Source: Polydactylus sextarius (Eukaryota > Chordata > Actinopteri > Polynemidae). From it: 64,000 nucleotides of DNA. The position numbers and the translations under genes were made by a program. Of this stretch, positions 36,542-59,194 are shown piece by piece; the stretch's first letter is position 1; every line of letters starts with the position of its first letter. A model generated the notes under the pieces. The model had not been told where the DNA came from. It saw nothing but the letters and a program-made list of their open reading frames with translations, and searched no databases. The DNA lies in contig CM028926.1 in assembly GCA_016801845.1 (NCBI GenBank), positions 10,911,001 to 10,975,000 on the forward strand, written 5' to 3'.

Positions 36542-37133
36542 GTGATAGCAGGGTGGTCTGTTAATCAAAGCCTGTCATGGCAGAGACGTTGGGTTATATC
36601 ATGGTTGTGAATAGGGAGTGGCTGGCGCTCACTATGTGTAGATGCTGACGGGCTCCGGCTCTGCCAAGGTACTATACACACATCAGCTGCTGCCAACAAT
36701 GTCTGTGCCAATGTAGAGACTCGAAATACAAGAAATGCTCACTCAGACAAAAAAATGAAAAGGTCAGGTCAGTGTAAAATGACTTAATAGTTAATAAAGT
36801 GAACGTCTACTAACACACACTTGTTATTACCTATGTGAGTTATTGATTCGACCTTGTTTAAGTATCAATACACTGATCACAACTAAGTCTTAAACGCAAC
36901 AAAGTCCAAGTTTCAACTCATCAACACTTCACCAAAGTGAAACATCTACAACAACCGTGAGAAAGTCTGAATATTCAGCACAGCACAAGATTATTTCATT
37001 AATAAATGAATGAAGTTTGACTGAATCAAAGGAGTTACCATGCATTATGGCACATTATTAGCTCAATGTTTGAGTCCATAACTTTGTTAATTCTATAAGA
37101 AAAAGGGCCATGATTAAAATGGGGAATACTTAC

Positions 37134-37171
37134 TGTGACTGGGTTTCTTCACATTTTGCTTTCAAAACCAT
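37134..37171 (-). CDS. zc3h4: Candidate B for first coding exon of zc3h4
   Basis: An ATG at 37171 opens 12 codons plus 2 nt (MVLKAKCEETQS) and ends at the strong donor CACA|GTAAGTATT. The phase is exactly what the exon ending at 34649 needs, giving ...ETQSQPEDGELEEGELEDD. It has a stronger donor than candidate A, but the N-terminus of this protein is poorly conserved, so similarity cannot decide. Confidence 0.35.
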
Positions 37172-38300
37172 TGAAAAAGTTTGTTTTTTTCTCCCTAGCC
37201 TTTCAGGGACACTAGTGGGGATTGTAAGGGGACTTGGAAACGGGGCCAACTGGGAAACAGCACATTTGCCAACTGGGGACTGTGGAAAAAGGGAACTTTG
37301 TGTTTGACTTTAAACACTTCTGGGATGCTTTGCAGACGTTTCACACATTTTTTGAGGGGGTTTGGTCTGGGGGGCACTTTTGTGGATGTTTTTGGGTCAA
37401 TGTGCGCGACTGTGAATAAAAATGATGTTAGACAAATAAACATAAACAACAAAACGCAACTTCTGCAAATTAATCTGTATAACTGGTTAATCAATACCTT
37501 TCGAAAGTGTCAATATTTTGATACTATGTCAAATTCAAGCGTTGTGATTATAAAAAACTAAAATAATTGAATTATTTTTGACGTTTTAAAGTTAATTAGG
37601 AGTAGTTTTGGCCCAGAAAGACGACGACTCGAGGAGAAATTTTAAGTGCGTACTGCTAATAAAGCGTCAGTTTAGCTATACATTTCCGCTAATTGTTAGC
37701 TATATTTTAACGACTATAAGTGCTAATTTAAACATCTATATTAATCTATATACATTATCGGACCTAAATTTAATTAAACGATGCAGCGGATGGAGGCACT
37801 GATGAATAGAAATTACTACTAGTAGTAGTAAAATATAAATATATATATATTAGCCGTTAGCTTAGCCTCCTCCCGTCTAACCAACGGCATTCGTTGGTAG
37901 CATTAGCTAAGAAGCTAATGTTGCTAAGTTAGCTTGAAAGTAGGCCCACCGTTAGCTAAAGACGATCGTTTGGACTCGTTATACCTGCGGCATTACATCA
38001 ACTGTCACCACACAACTTGGATCAACGTTAGTGTGTTAACGGATCGTTAAAAAGTGAAATGGGAAAAGTAATAGACGATGCTTTATAATCGTTGGACAGG
38101 ACGAATATGGCGCTGAAAGTATAACTGGTCAGCTGTTGTTTCGATCTCGTCTTTTTTGTTGTTTTTCCTTCAGATTAGTTGGCTTGAGTCGATTGACCGT
38201 TGATTGTGATAATAACGTAATAAAATACAGGGAATAACGTTATTCCAGGTGCTATTTGACCTCCCAGTTGGCGTTGTCGTGTCAACATGGCGTTCTTTAC

Positions 38301-39793
38301 CTCTGTACTCGTTTTCCAGAAAAGGCGAATTTAATCCCTCTGACAGAAAAAAAAGAAAAAGAAACCCCGGGCTTTTTGTGTAAAAGCACAGGACAAATAA
38401 ATAATTTCATTTAAATATGATTGTAGAATTACTCGACCTTTCGTCAGTCAGGAGACTGTTGTGTTCGTGGTTGGTAGTTGGGGAGTTTGGATGGACAGTC
38501 ATGCTTTCCACAGCCATTTCCTCTAGCTACATTGAGGTGCAAAAAATTACAACTCGACACTGGAATCTACTGGCTTATGCGTCACTTCACTAGGATCTAC
38601 TTGTTTTTGATTTTAGGAAGAGTTTCAGTTCATAGTAGGCAATTCTCCACTACAGATGTAATAGAAATATGATGAAATTGAGTCCTGACGTTCTCCGTCC
38701 TACTGTAGCGATGTGAAATGACGACTGATGAACCTAAAATGGCCGACTGTCTTCTCCAAAGAGAAAAGGGGCGGGTTTGTCCGAGAGTGACGTCACGACG
38801 AATAACGTTCGCGTACGCGTCTCACGGAAATTGCCGAATGTGAGAAGTGTTGAGTAAAATAAGCCCCCGAGTTTGACTTGCAGGTTCGCCAACAGACAAA
38901 ACTGTTTACAGATGCTGTAATTACAACATAATCAGCTACAGATTTTATATAAAATAAACATTTCCAACGGGGCTCGTTTTACGCGCGGTTTAACCGCCAT
39001 AGATGTTTGTAAAATTAAGATTATATCTAACGTGTTGCCTTCCGGACACATAAACTCAACAGGGCTAGATAAACCACATTCTGTCTATAATATTTTAATT
39101 TTTTTTTTTTTTAAAGTACCCATATGTAGAAATACAGCATCTGTACAGTATGCAGTTCTATAAGATCTAAATAAACACAAAATGCGTTTGGGGTATGTGT
39201 GGTATAGGTCAAAAAATAAAGTAATTAAGATTTTAATTACAGAATTTGACACAATTTAACACAACTTATTTGTCTAAATACCAGCTCTATATAAAAAATC
39301 CGGAGGTATTTACGTAGTCCTTTGAGGGGGAAAATAAGTGTAACAGACAAAACTCAGGGAAAATCTCCCACCATGACCTTCAATGTTGCCTTAATTTATG
39401 TGATAAAGGTAAAAGTTGTAAATAAATAAATAAATAAATCACTCGTGATTTTAAAGTTACAATGAGATTATAGGTTGTCTCGTAATTTAAAAGCTAACAA
39501 TAACGACACGTTTGTTTATATGAATTTTTACAAAATGAAATGATATTATAAACGTATAAAATAAAAATAAATAGGTGATGACACTTAAGGCAAATATATT
39601 TAAATAAAACGGTTTTTTACATTTTTAATTAATTAAATATATTTTTCTTAAAAATCATCTTTTGTTGTCTGCTGCTGACGTCATCACCCGGCGCCCATTC
39701 AGCGGGACCGTCGCGGCGTTTGAAACATCTTCGTCTGAGGCTGGTTGTTTCAGTCATTTTACACCGACTTTACCGTCTTTAGGCTGAACTGAA
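38301..39793. promoter_or_regulatory. Head-to-head promoter region between zc3h4 and sae1
   Basis: zc3h4 runs left and sae1 runs right from this interval. CpG-containing DNA occurs at about 38690-38840 (GTTCGCGTACGCGTCTC) and at 39676-39725 (CCCGGCGCCCATTC, GACCGTCGCGGCG), flanking an AT-rich middle. The second CpG segment directly precedes the sae1 start codon. No TATA box is evident, and transcription starts are not resolved. Confidence 0.5.
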
Positions 39794-50472
<10,679 letters not shown>

Positions 50473-50634
50473 ACAAAACCACAAACACAAAGTCCAACGA
50501 CCCGACTCCTCAGTTTGATCCGTCAGATTATTTATCACCATTTGCTCCATTAGTCGTCAAATTCACCTGTTGTTCTTCATTTGATCCATTTTTTCCTTCA
50601 GAAGCAGAAACTTTTACATTTTTTTACATTTGCT

Positions 50635-50640
50635 AATAAA
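50635..50640 (+). terminator. sae1: sae1 poly(A) signal
   Basis: AATAAA lies 163 nt after the stop codon and is the first canonical signal in the sense direction, implying a short 3'UTR ending around 50.66 kb. Confidence 0.75.
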
Positions 50641-51035
50641 ACATTGTTGAAGAAAACGATCGACTTGGTTGTGTCTGTGTTTATGAAACTAGTGCTGCTC
50701 ATGTGAGTTAGAAATAATTAATGATGTGAACTTTATCTCTAATTCAAGCGGCGGTGCAAAGTTTCCAAACATGTCATGGAGAATTAAACACAATAAATAA
50801 CGAGAAACAGTTTGAGAAAAACATTACATTTTCCATTTGAAGCCTTTGATTTCTACAGGATCTTTATTGTGCAACGTTTAAAAAATGTTACAAATCTTCT
50901 AAAGAGAAAGTTTTAGAGTCGATGTGATTAAATCAAATCTCAGCTGAAACAGTCACGTTTAAATCAGACGTCAGCGTTTGTTCACCCTGGAAAATAGAAC
51001 GACAGAGTTTAGATAAGTAGAGGAGGAGGATCTGG

Positions 51036-51549
51036 TCTCTTGTCTCTGGTCTCTGGACCCTGGTCTATGGTCTCTGGACCCTGGTCTCTGGTCCCTGGTC
51101 TCTGGACCCTGGTCCCTGTACCCTGGTCCCTGTACCCTGGTCTCTGGACCCTGGTCTCTGGACCCTGGTCTCTGGACCCTGGACCCTGGTCTCTGGTCTC
51201 TGGTCCCTGGTCTCTGGCCCCTGGTCTCTGGACCCTGGACCCTGGTCTCTGGTCTCTGGTCTCTGATCTCTGGTGTCTGGACCCTGGTCTATGGTCTCTG
51301 GTCCCTGGTCTCTGGCCCCTGGTCTCTGGACCCTGGTCTCTGGTCCCTGGTCTCTGGTCTCTGGTCCCTGGTCTCTGGACCCTGGTCTCTGTACCCTGGT
51401 CTCTGTACCCTGGTCTCTGTACCCTGGTCTCTGGTCCCTGGTCTCCGGTCCCTGGTCTCCGGTCTCTGGTCCCTGGTCTCTGGTCCCTGGTCTCTGGACC
51501 CTGGTCTCTGGACCCTGGTCTCTGGACCCTGGTCTCTGGTCCCTGGTCT
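51036..51549. repeat. CTGGTCTCTGGACC minisatellite
   Basis: About 510 bp of variants of TCTGGTCCCTGG, TCTGGACCCTGG and TCTGTACCCTGG. It is open in more than one frame and yields a Pro/Gly/Ser/Trp-Leu repeat ORF that is not a gene. It lies 0.4 kb past the sae1 poly(A) signal. Confidence 0.96.
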
Positions 51550-52057
51550 GATCAGCAGCGTGTGAACCTGTTTAATCTTCCTGGTAACACGTGAAACAAT
51601 CTGAGATGTTTTAAATGGAAAATAAAGATTTTTCAGTCGTGATCATTAAAAGTTTGTGGTTTCACCATGTGACACGTTATTTAAACAGTAAAGTCACAAA
51701 TAACTGAATTTAACCTTTTAATTGAATCAAAACACGTTTCTATTTATCTTATTTATCTTATTTATCTAAGTCTTATTTGGTTTTAACAGCTTTAGAAAAC
51801 AAGGTGAACAAATGATGATTTATTTGTTTTTTGTCTTGAAACAGAAGTTAAAGCTCAGATTTGCTGGTTTATAGAATAATAATAATAATAGAAGTTAAAT
51901 GATGTTGTGGATGTAAAAGTCACGACGTCGTCATTAAACCTCATGACTCAGTCTGATGATAAACATCTTCTACATTAACTCCAGTCGTTCTCGGTCTGAT
52001 GGTTTCTGATGCTGCTGCTGCAGAAATGAGACGATGTGAAATGAGGACGTTGTCTGG

Positions 52058-52107
<50 letters not shown>

Positions 52108-52304
52108 GGGTTCATTGTCAGTTCATCACAGACGAAGAACAGAGGAATAAACAATGAGACATGAGAAACGTTGAGTTGAAGAACGACTGAGAATGAAACC
52201 AGTCGCTGCTCTTTTCCTCCGATTAGAAAAGAGATTAATTATAAAAACCAACGTCCCTTTAAGCTCATTCTGCCTCGTTAATTAAACCTAAACTCTCATC
52301 TGAC

Positions 52305-52341
<37 letters not shown>

Positions 52342-52406
52342 AGTCCACTTTATCTGTTTCTGTCTCTTTTCTTATTTCTCTCCTTCATGTCGTCACATTC
52401 ATTTAA

Positions 52407-52445
<39 letters not shown>

Positions 52446-52535
52446 ATCCCTGCTGTTGTCCAGATGTGACAGACTCTGTCAACATCTGTCAACATCATTA
52501 ACTTTAACTTTCATTCGCTTCAATAAAACAACAAA
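51550..52535. other. Intergenic DNA between convergent sae1 and bbc3
   Basis: No gene seen. Contains (AC)n at about 52060-52104 and 52307-52339, and (TG)n at 52411-52442. sae1 and bbc3 converge on this interval. Confidence 0.6.
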
Positions 52536-52555
52536 CGTTGGTATAAATTCTTCTG

Positions 52556-54574
52556 TTTATTGTATAAAAAAGAAAAAAAAATGTACAAAAATTCATGTAG
52601 AAAGTTTCAAAATAGAAAAAAAAGATGAAAAAACAGCAAATACACACAAACTGCATGTGAGCGACGCGGGGCGTCGTCATGGAGACGAGCTCTGAACCAG
52701 GAAGTGCAACTGTCACCAGAAAACAAACAGAAACAAAAGAAGCAGGAGAAGATGTGCAGGTCGACTTTATCTGAACATCCGCAGCTCGTTGAGTGACAGC
52801 GGTGGTGATGAATCGTTCTGAGGCGTCTGTTAATTTAACTTATTCTTAGAAAAACCCGGTTGAATCTTCAGTTCAGTCACTTTCAGCTGTTTCCTTTGAT
52901 TCTTTGAGCTTTAAAGAGGATGACGGGAGCGTTCTGGTGTTTAAATTTCATAAACACACAAAAAACCAAAACATCACTTTCACTTTTAGTTTCTGGAGAA
53001 GTTTTTTTATTATTATTATTATTTTTGTACCATTTTAAACATCTGATCCAGTTTTGTGATGTTTTGGTTTTAACTCCCTTTTTTTTTTTAAGTTACAACT
53101 CAGGTACAGCTTCATTTAAGTATGGATCAGATCAGGAATGTAACAAAAAATAAATAACACGTTACATTAACAACAAACAAACAGCTACAGATGCTACGTT
53201 CCAAAATAAGTTAGAATTACTATGAAATCAAACAACCGAAGGGGTAATTTCTTTTTTTTACAAACATCGTCATCAAATACTTTTCAACAAATCAAAAAGA
53301 TCCAAATCCATTTGTGCCGTTAATTTATCAAATACGTCTCAAATCCACTGGATTTAAATTCACACTTGTTCTTCTGTCGCCAACGACGGCGGCTCACACA
53401 CTTTAACCTCCGTCGCTTCTGTAGATTCATCTTCCAGAATAATATTTACATCACGTAGCTACAAACACTGGACACAGATCCCAACACTGCAGTCTGAACG
53501 GGGTGTGTGTGTGTGTGTCCTGAACTGACCTGAAGTCACGTTGAAGCTGCAACATTTGAATTTAATGCAAATGACACTTGAGTTTAGACGAGTGAAGCAC
53601 TTTAAAAAGAGTGTTTACCTTTTTACATGTGTGTGTGGATTGTCCTGGTGTTGGAGATGATTGAGCCTCAACAAGTTGTTGTTGAGCACAAAGGCACGTT
53701 GTGTTGTTGTGTGTTGTGTTGTTGTGTGTTGTGTGTTGTGTTGTTGTGTGTTGTGTTGTTGTGTGTTGTGTTGTTGTGTTGTGTTGTTGTTGTTGTGTGT
53801 TGTGTTGTTGTGTGTTGTGTGTTGTGTTGTTGTGTGTTGTGTGTTGTGTGTTGTGTGTTGTGTTGTTGTGTTGTTGTGTGTTGTTGTGTGTGTGTGTTGT
53901 GTGTTGTGTGTTGTGTTGTTGTGTGTTGTGTGTTGTGTGTTGTGTTGTTGTGTTGTTGTGTGTTGTGTTGTTGTGTGTTGTGTGTTGTGTGTTGTGTGTT
54001 GTGTGTTGTGTGTTGTGTGTTGTCGTATGTGGTCATATGTTGTCATGTGGTCGTATATGATGCAGAACAGAAGCCGTTTCAGTTTGGGTTCGCTCTGTGT
54101 TTGGCTCCGTAGTGGAATAACACCCAACGTTTAGTTTTTTTTCCCTGCCATTCATCTACAGCGTCCAGGTTCACAGTTTCTTTTAAAACAACGAGGCTGA
54201 AAACGTAAAAAACGTGACGTGACGTGAGGGCGTCAGACGAGGGTCTTTACAGTGACACGTCGGTATCGTTGTCTGACTCTGCTACATAACGACCCGACCC
54301 CGACACGTCCACAAACACAGTGGAAGCAAACTCATTTTACAAAATGTACAGGTAGAAAAGTGAACGTCGGTGCGTCGGCCGCGGTCTGGACCTGCAGACC
54401 TACTGACGGACAGACAACGACGTCTCCAGCTCTTCTTCTTCTTCCAAAGAAAAGGCTTAGATTGGAGGCTGGGTCAGTCCTCCACAGTGCAGCGACCAGC
54501 TGTAGTTGCCGTTGTTGCCGTTAGTAGCCGCGGCCCTGAATGTCCTGAAAAGGTTCAACCGTTGATCGGCTGAT
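52556..54574 (-). other. bbc3: Probable 3'UTR of bbc3/puma
   Basis: A minus-strand AATAAA (plus TTTATT, 52556-52561) is the last signal before the sae1 side, which would give a 2-kb 3'UTR. The interval has no supported ORF and includes the CA-rich array at 53697-54025. Confidence 0.5.
53697..54025. repeat. (GTTGT/GTGTT)n array in the putative bbc3 3'UTR
   Basis: About 330 bp made almost only of G and T in GTGTT and GTT units. On the bbc3 sense strand it reads as (ACAAC/ACAACACA)n, without G. ORFs of 119-170 codons on both strands here are repeat artefacts. Confidence 0.96.
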
Positions 54575-55075
54575 CTACGTGAGTCTGTAGAGGGCGCTGA
54601 GAGTCTGGGCGATGAAGCTGACGAGTCCTCGACAGGCGTCTCTCAGGTCCTGCCAGTGGGGGGCGACGTTCTGCACCAGAGGGAGAAAAAAACAGACGTT
54701 AGTCAAAGTTTTTCAGACACTTGTGTCTGTGTTACTGCTCCTGCTGCTGCTGCTCCTTCCTCCACATTCAAACAGTGCTAGTACGAGGTAGCTAATGCTA
54801 ACGCTAATGCTAAGCTGCTCATCATCTGAGCTACAACTGTAAAAGACTCTGAGTGTCAACAACACGACGTCTAGTTTGATTCTTTTCCTAAAAATATTTA
54901 GAATCTGGAAGAGAAGAAACAGAAGGAACTGACAGTGTCTGTTACATTGATACATCGTCTGATAAACATGAAGGTTAATGTTTACGAAGCTACATGGTGT
55001 CAATTTACTGCAGAGACAGAAACAACATGTTTGTATCAGCTGGAGTAATAAGAAACTCAGCACTCGGAGGAAAAA

Positions 55076-55112
<37 letters not shown>

Positions 55113-55949
55113 GAGATGCGACTGAGCGTCCTGAACCTCACATGCCTGTGGTTAAAACTCCATCATTCCTTCATCCCTCGTTCCTTTTGTTTCAAACTGA
55201 TCATTTAGAAAAAGTGTCTCACTGTGTTTCTGCTTGTAAACAACACACACACACACACACACACACACAGATGCACTATTTCCCCTCAAGAATTAAGTAT
55301 CGGTCTGTCTAGCTCACTCTCTCTCTCTCTTTATGAGGGTGTAACAGGCCGTTTGCAGACGTGTGCAGCAGGTTTCTGGGGTTGTTGCCCTCGTTGAACC
55401 GTCTCCCGTCCTGTCTGTCTGCTCAGTGTGTGTGTGTTTGCATGAGTGTGTGTGTCCATGTCAGCAGAGTGAGAGCCAGAGGTGACGTCATCTTTGTTTA
55501 TGTGCATGAAGCGGGATGGAGAGAACGAGAGAGAGTGTGTGTGTGTGTGTGTCTGGTGGGGGGAGGGGAGGAGGCGGCTGCCAACTCCTCACGCGATCTA
55601 AAGCACCGAGGGAGGGGGGAGGGGAGGGGAGGGGGGAGGGTCAAGAAATGACGAAAACCCGACTGACAAACACTGGTGGTGAAGAGAAAAATGCTGCAAT
55701 TTTATCTTTTTAAAAACCAAATAAATGATCTCAGATAATAAATGTAACATTCTACATTTCTGTTAAAATAAAATGCTGCATAAGTTATAAAATATGTTTA
55801 AATAAAAAATCAGAAGTTCATTTAAATTGAGATAAAAACATGTTGGTTTGAAAATGAAACCAAGAAAAAAGATGAAAATTAGAGTAAAAACACGACATTG
55901 ATTCACTCTCACACATGAAAGTATTGATCTGTCTTCACTGTCTACACTA

Positions 55950-56032
<83 letters not shown>

Positions 56033-56161
56033 GATTAAACACACATGCAAACTCCCGTGTCCATCCATGTGAGAACATGTTGATAAGATAAGAGAGTTGT
56101 GTGTTTGTGTGAATGTGACAGAATCGATGTGACTGTCTTGTGTTCAAGGACATGGAAAATA

Positions 56162-56205
<44 letters not shown>

Positions 56206-57433
56206 CAGTCTGACTCAGGTGGAGGGAAACCACCAACAACAACAGCGTGTTCACTGACTGAACGTTCAGATCGTCGACCTTTGTTTTATTTCTCTGTTTG
56301 TTTGTACAGTTTTTATTTTATGGTCATATTATTGACGACTTGTACAGCAGAATAAAGTAGAATAAAGTTGTATAAAGTAGAACAGAGTCCGTGTCCAGAC
56401 AGAGTGAACAGATAAAGTCTTCTTACCGCTCTGCGTAGGACCGTGGTGTTTAAGTCGTCTCCGATGGCTCTCAGCTGAAGCGCCACCCTCCTGACCTCCT
56501 GCTGCGTCGCCGCTCTGGAGGCTCGGTGATGGAGCGGTGAAGCCCCGGACGGGTGCTCGTTGTGGGGCAGCAGGTCGGGGAGAGGCCCCAACCGGCTGGA
56601 GGCCTCCTGCCACCTGTCTGAACCTGCAGAGAAACACAAGAAAACTGATTTAGATAATGTGACAATAACAAAATAAATACAGACAATAAACTTCCTCCTC
56701 ATTAACAAGGAGAGGAGGAGGTTTAACCTGTAAAGAAAAGTTTAACGTCTCTGATGCAGAAAGAAAAGAACAGGAAGTGAATTAAATCGAGACGCAAAAG
56801 TTTAGGGCAGCGCAGCAGCACAGGGGTCAGCAAGAAGGTCCTGGGTCCTGGGTCCTGGGTCCTGGGTCGACTCCCGGGTCGGGGTCTTTCTGTGTGGAGT
56901 TTGCATGTCTTTCCTCCGGGAGCTCCGGTTTCCTCCCACCACCAAAAACATGCAACACTGGTGACAGGTGAACACTACTGTACATACTAAATTGCCCGTA
57001 GGTGTGAATGTGAGTGTGAATTGTTGTTCGTCTATATGTGGCCCTAACCCTGGCCCGGCTGGACCCTGGACGGAGGGCCAGGGTCCAGGGCCGGGAGGGC
57101 CGGGGGGTTAGGGCCGGGGGGTTAGGGGGCCGGGAGGGCCGGGGGGTTAGGGCCGGGCCGGGGGGTTAGGGCGGGGGACGCTGCCTTCGCCTGTAAGCAG
57201 CTGGGACAGGCTCCAGCCCGAGAAGGAGATAAAGGGGAAGAAAAGTTTAAACTTTAGTTTTGACCCTTGACATTAAAAATGTGACATAAGTAGAAACTTT
57301 ATTGGTTCAATGTGAAGTTGTCAGGGTCACACACACACACACGGTGACTCTTTTCTTCTTCATGGGAGAGTAATCTCTTAATCTGCTTAATAAGTCTGGT
57401 AAGAAGAGGTGGTTTATGTGTGTTTGTTGTCTT

Positions 57434-57479
<46 letters not shown>

Positions 57480-59141
57480 ACTCAGACTGATACCTGTACC
57501 TCCTGTCTGGTCATTTTAATGCAACAAAAACAAACATGAGTGAACCGTGTAGAGACTATTTAAAAAAAAAAAACATGACTATTTTAGAAAAACTACTTAT
57601 TAATTGTTTAGATTTACTTATTTTTCTAATTTATAATATAAAGAATAAGAACTCAGAGTTCTGAAATATTGATTTTTTTTCATTTTTTAACATATTAAAT
57701 AATGAAGTGTTACTTCATTATCTCATCATTTATCCCGTGCAGGTTTTTTATGATCTAATATTTTATCCAGTCACATGATTTTCTGAGATGATCACAACTG
57801 ATCTGTTGGAGACGCAGGTGACTACAGAGAAAGAGAGAGCAGCAGAAAAACATAAATAAACAGGAAAACCCTGACTTGTTGCCAAGGTAACTGTACTGGA
57901 AACATCTCGCTGCGATTGGCTGATAGATCGAGGGGTCAAGCTGTGATAGGACGGACGGGACGAGAGGGAGAGTTTGTCCAACTCAACAACAGGACGCCAT
58001 GTTGTTACCCTCCAGAGTCAAACAGTCACATGATCAACATCAACACTCGCTCTTCTTCAGAATTAAAGAATGAGAGTTCAGATGGATGTGGGGCTACAGC
58101 TGGAACTTTAACGTAGTAAATGATTCATTAGTTGTAGTTTCTACCTGGTTTACTGACTCAACTTTTAACTTGAAATGATTTTAATGACATTAGATGACTC
58201 AATGGTCCAATGACTCTGGTACCTGAAATCTGCTCGTTGTCGTCCAACATCTTAATCTTCATTAATGTTACAGTTTATAAATCCTTCATCCTGATTGTTG
58301 TTCACTTCAGTACAACATCATCATCATCATCATCTATCTGCATGTCTGTCCTTCCTGGTGGCAGCAGAGGGATCCCTCCTCAGTTGCTGTGATTCTCCTC
58401 GGTTTAATCTCCATCTCCTCTAAAGTTTGATTAAATTTGCAGCAGCTGGTTTAATAAGTTTATAAATAAAATCCTGACTTGACATCCTGACGTTACCGTG
58501 TGGCTGAGCGGCTCAGAGCAGCAGGAGGAAACACTGCTGCTGCTGCTGCTGCTCAGGACAAGTCTGAACATGTCTGATGAACAGCTGACCCACAGCTGAG
58601 AGGAGGAGGAGGAGCAGGAGGAGGAGCTACCCCTACATTACTACAAGTCTTGTCAAAACACAAAGTGAACCTGCAGGGCTGCTGTCACCTGAACTTCCCT
58701 TTATGTTGTAAAAAATAAAAGGAGCCTCCAAACTGTTTGACTTAAACAAACGAGTCAAGATTAAACAAAAGCGAGTAACTTTCTTTACTTCAGCCGCCAA
58801 AGGGAATTAGAGTTAAACTGTCACGTCTTAAATCAACAACCCAGCAGGTTAAATGTCACAAAAAACAAAAACAACACTTTTTCCAGAGTTTCAGCAACTT
58901 TAACGACACAGTTAGTCCCCGACCAACCGTTTAATGAACCTCTAATCTGAGACGAACGAAAGAAAAAGCAGTTTATTTAAATATAAAAACAGTGGAACCA
59001 TCGTTTAACAACTTCAGACGTTAGATAAACTCATATCATCTTACAAAGGTCAACATACAACAGACACATGTTTGTTGCTGGGTGTGACAGCTGTAACACA
59101 CCGTCGCCCATCAACACCGACCAAACAGTGTCCTGTCATGG

Positions 59142-59194
<53 letters not shown>

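Larger units (their letters stand above)
34650..38300 (-). other. zc3h4 first intron(s) and 5' region
   Basis: The next upstream zc3h4 exon must donate two bases to complete a codon (NN|G CCA GAG GAT). Blocks at about 35330-35470, 35790-36080 and 36480-36730 are less AT-rich than their surroundings and may be conserved non-coding DNA. A G-rich block at 37190-37430 is unexplained. A possible 5'UTR donor (ACAGAG|GTAAAG) ends at 38301 near CpG-containing DNA. Confidence 0.4.

Noticed and set aside
51040..51594. 184-codon plus-strand ORF
   Set aside because: Translation of the minisatellite; multiple frames are open, no start context or domain.
53615..54134. ORFs of 119-170 codons on both strands
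   Set aside because: Produced entirely by the GTGTT/ACAAC repeat; poly Cys-Val and Thr-Gln-His products.
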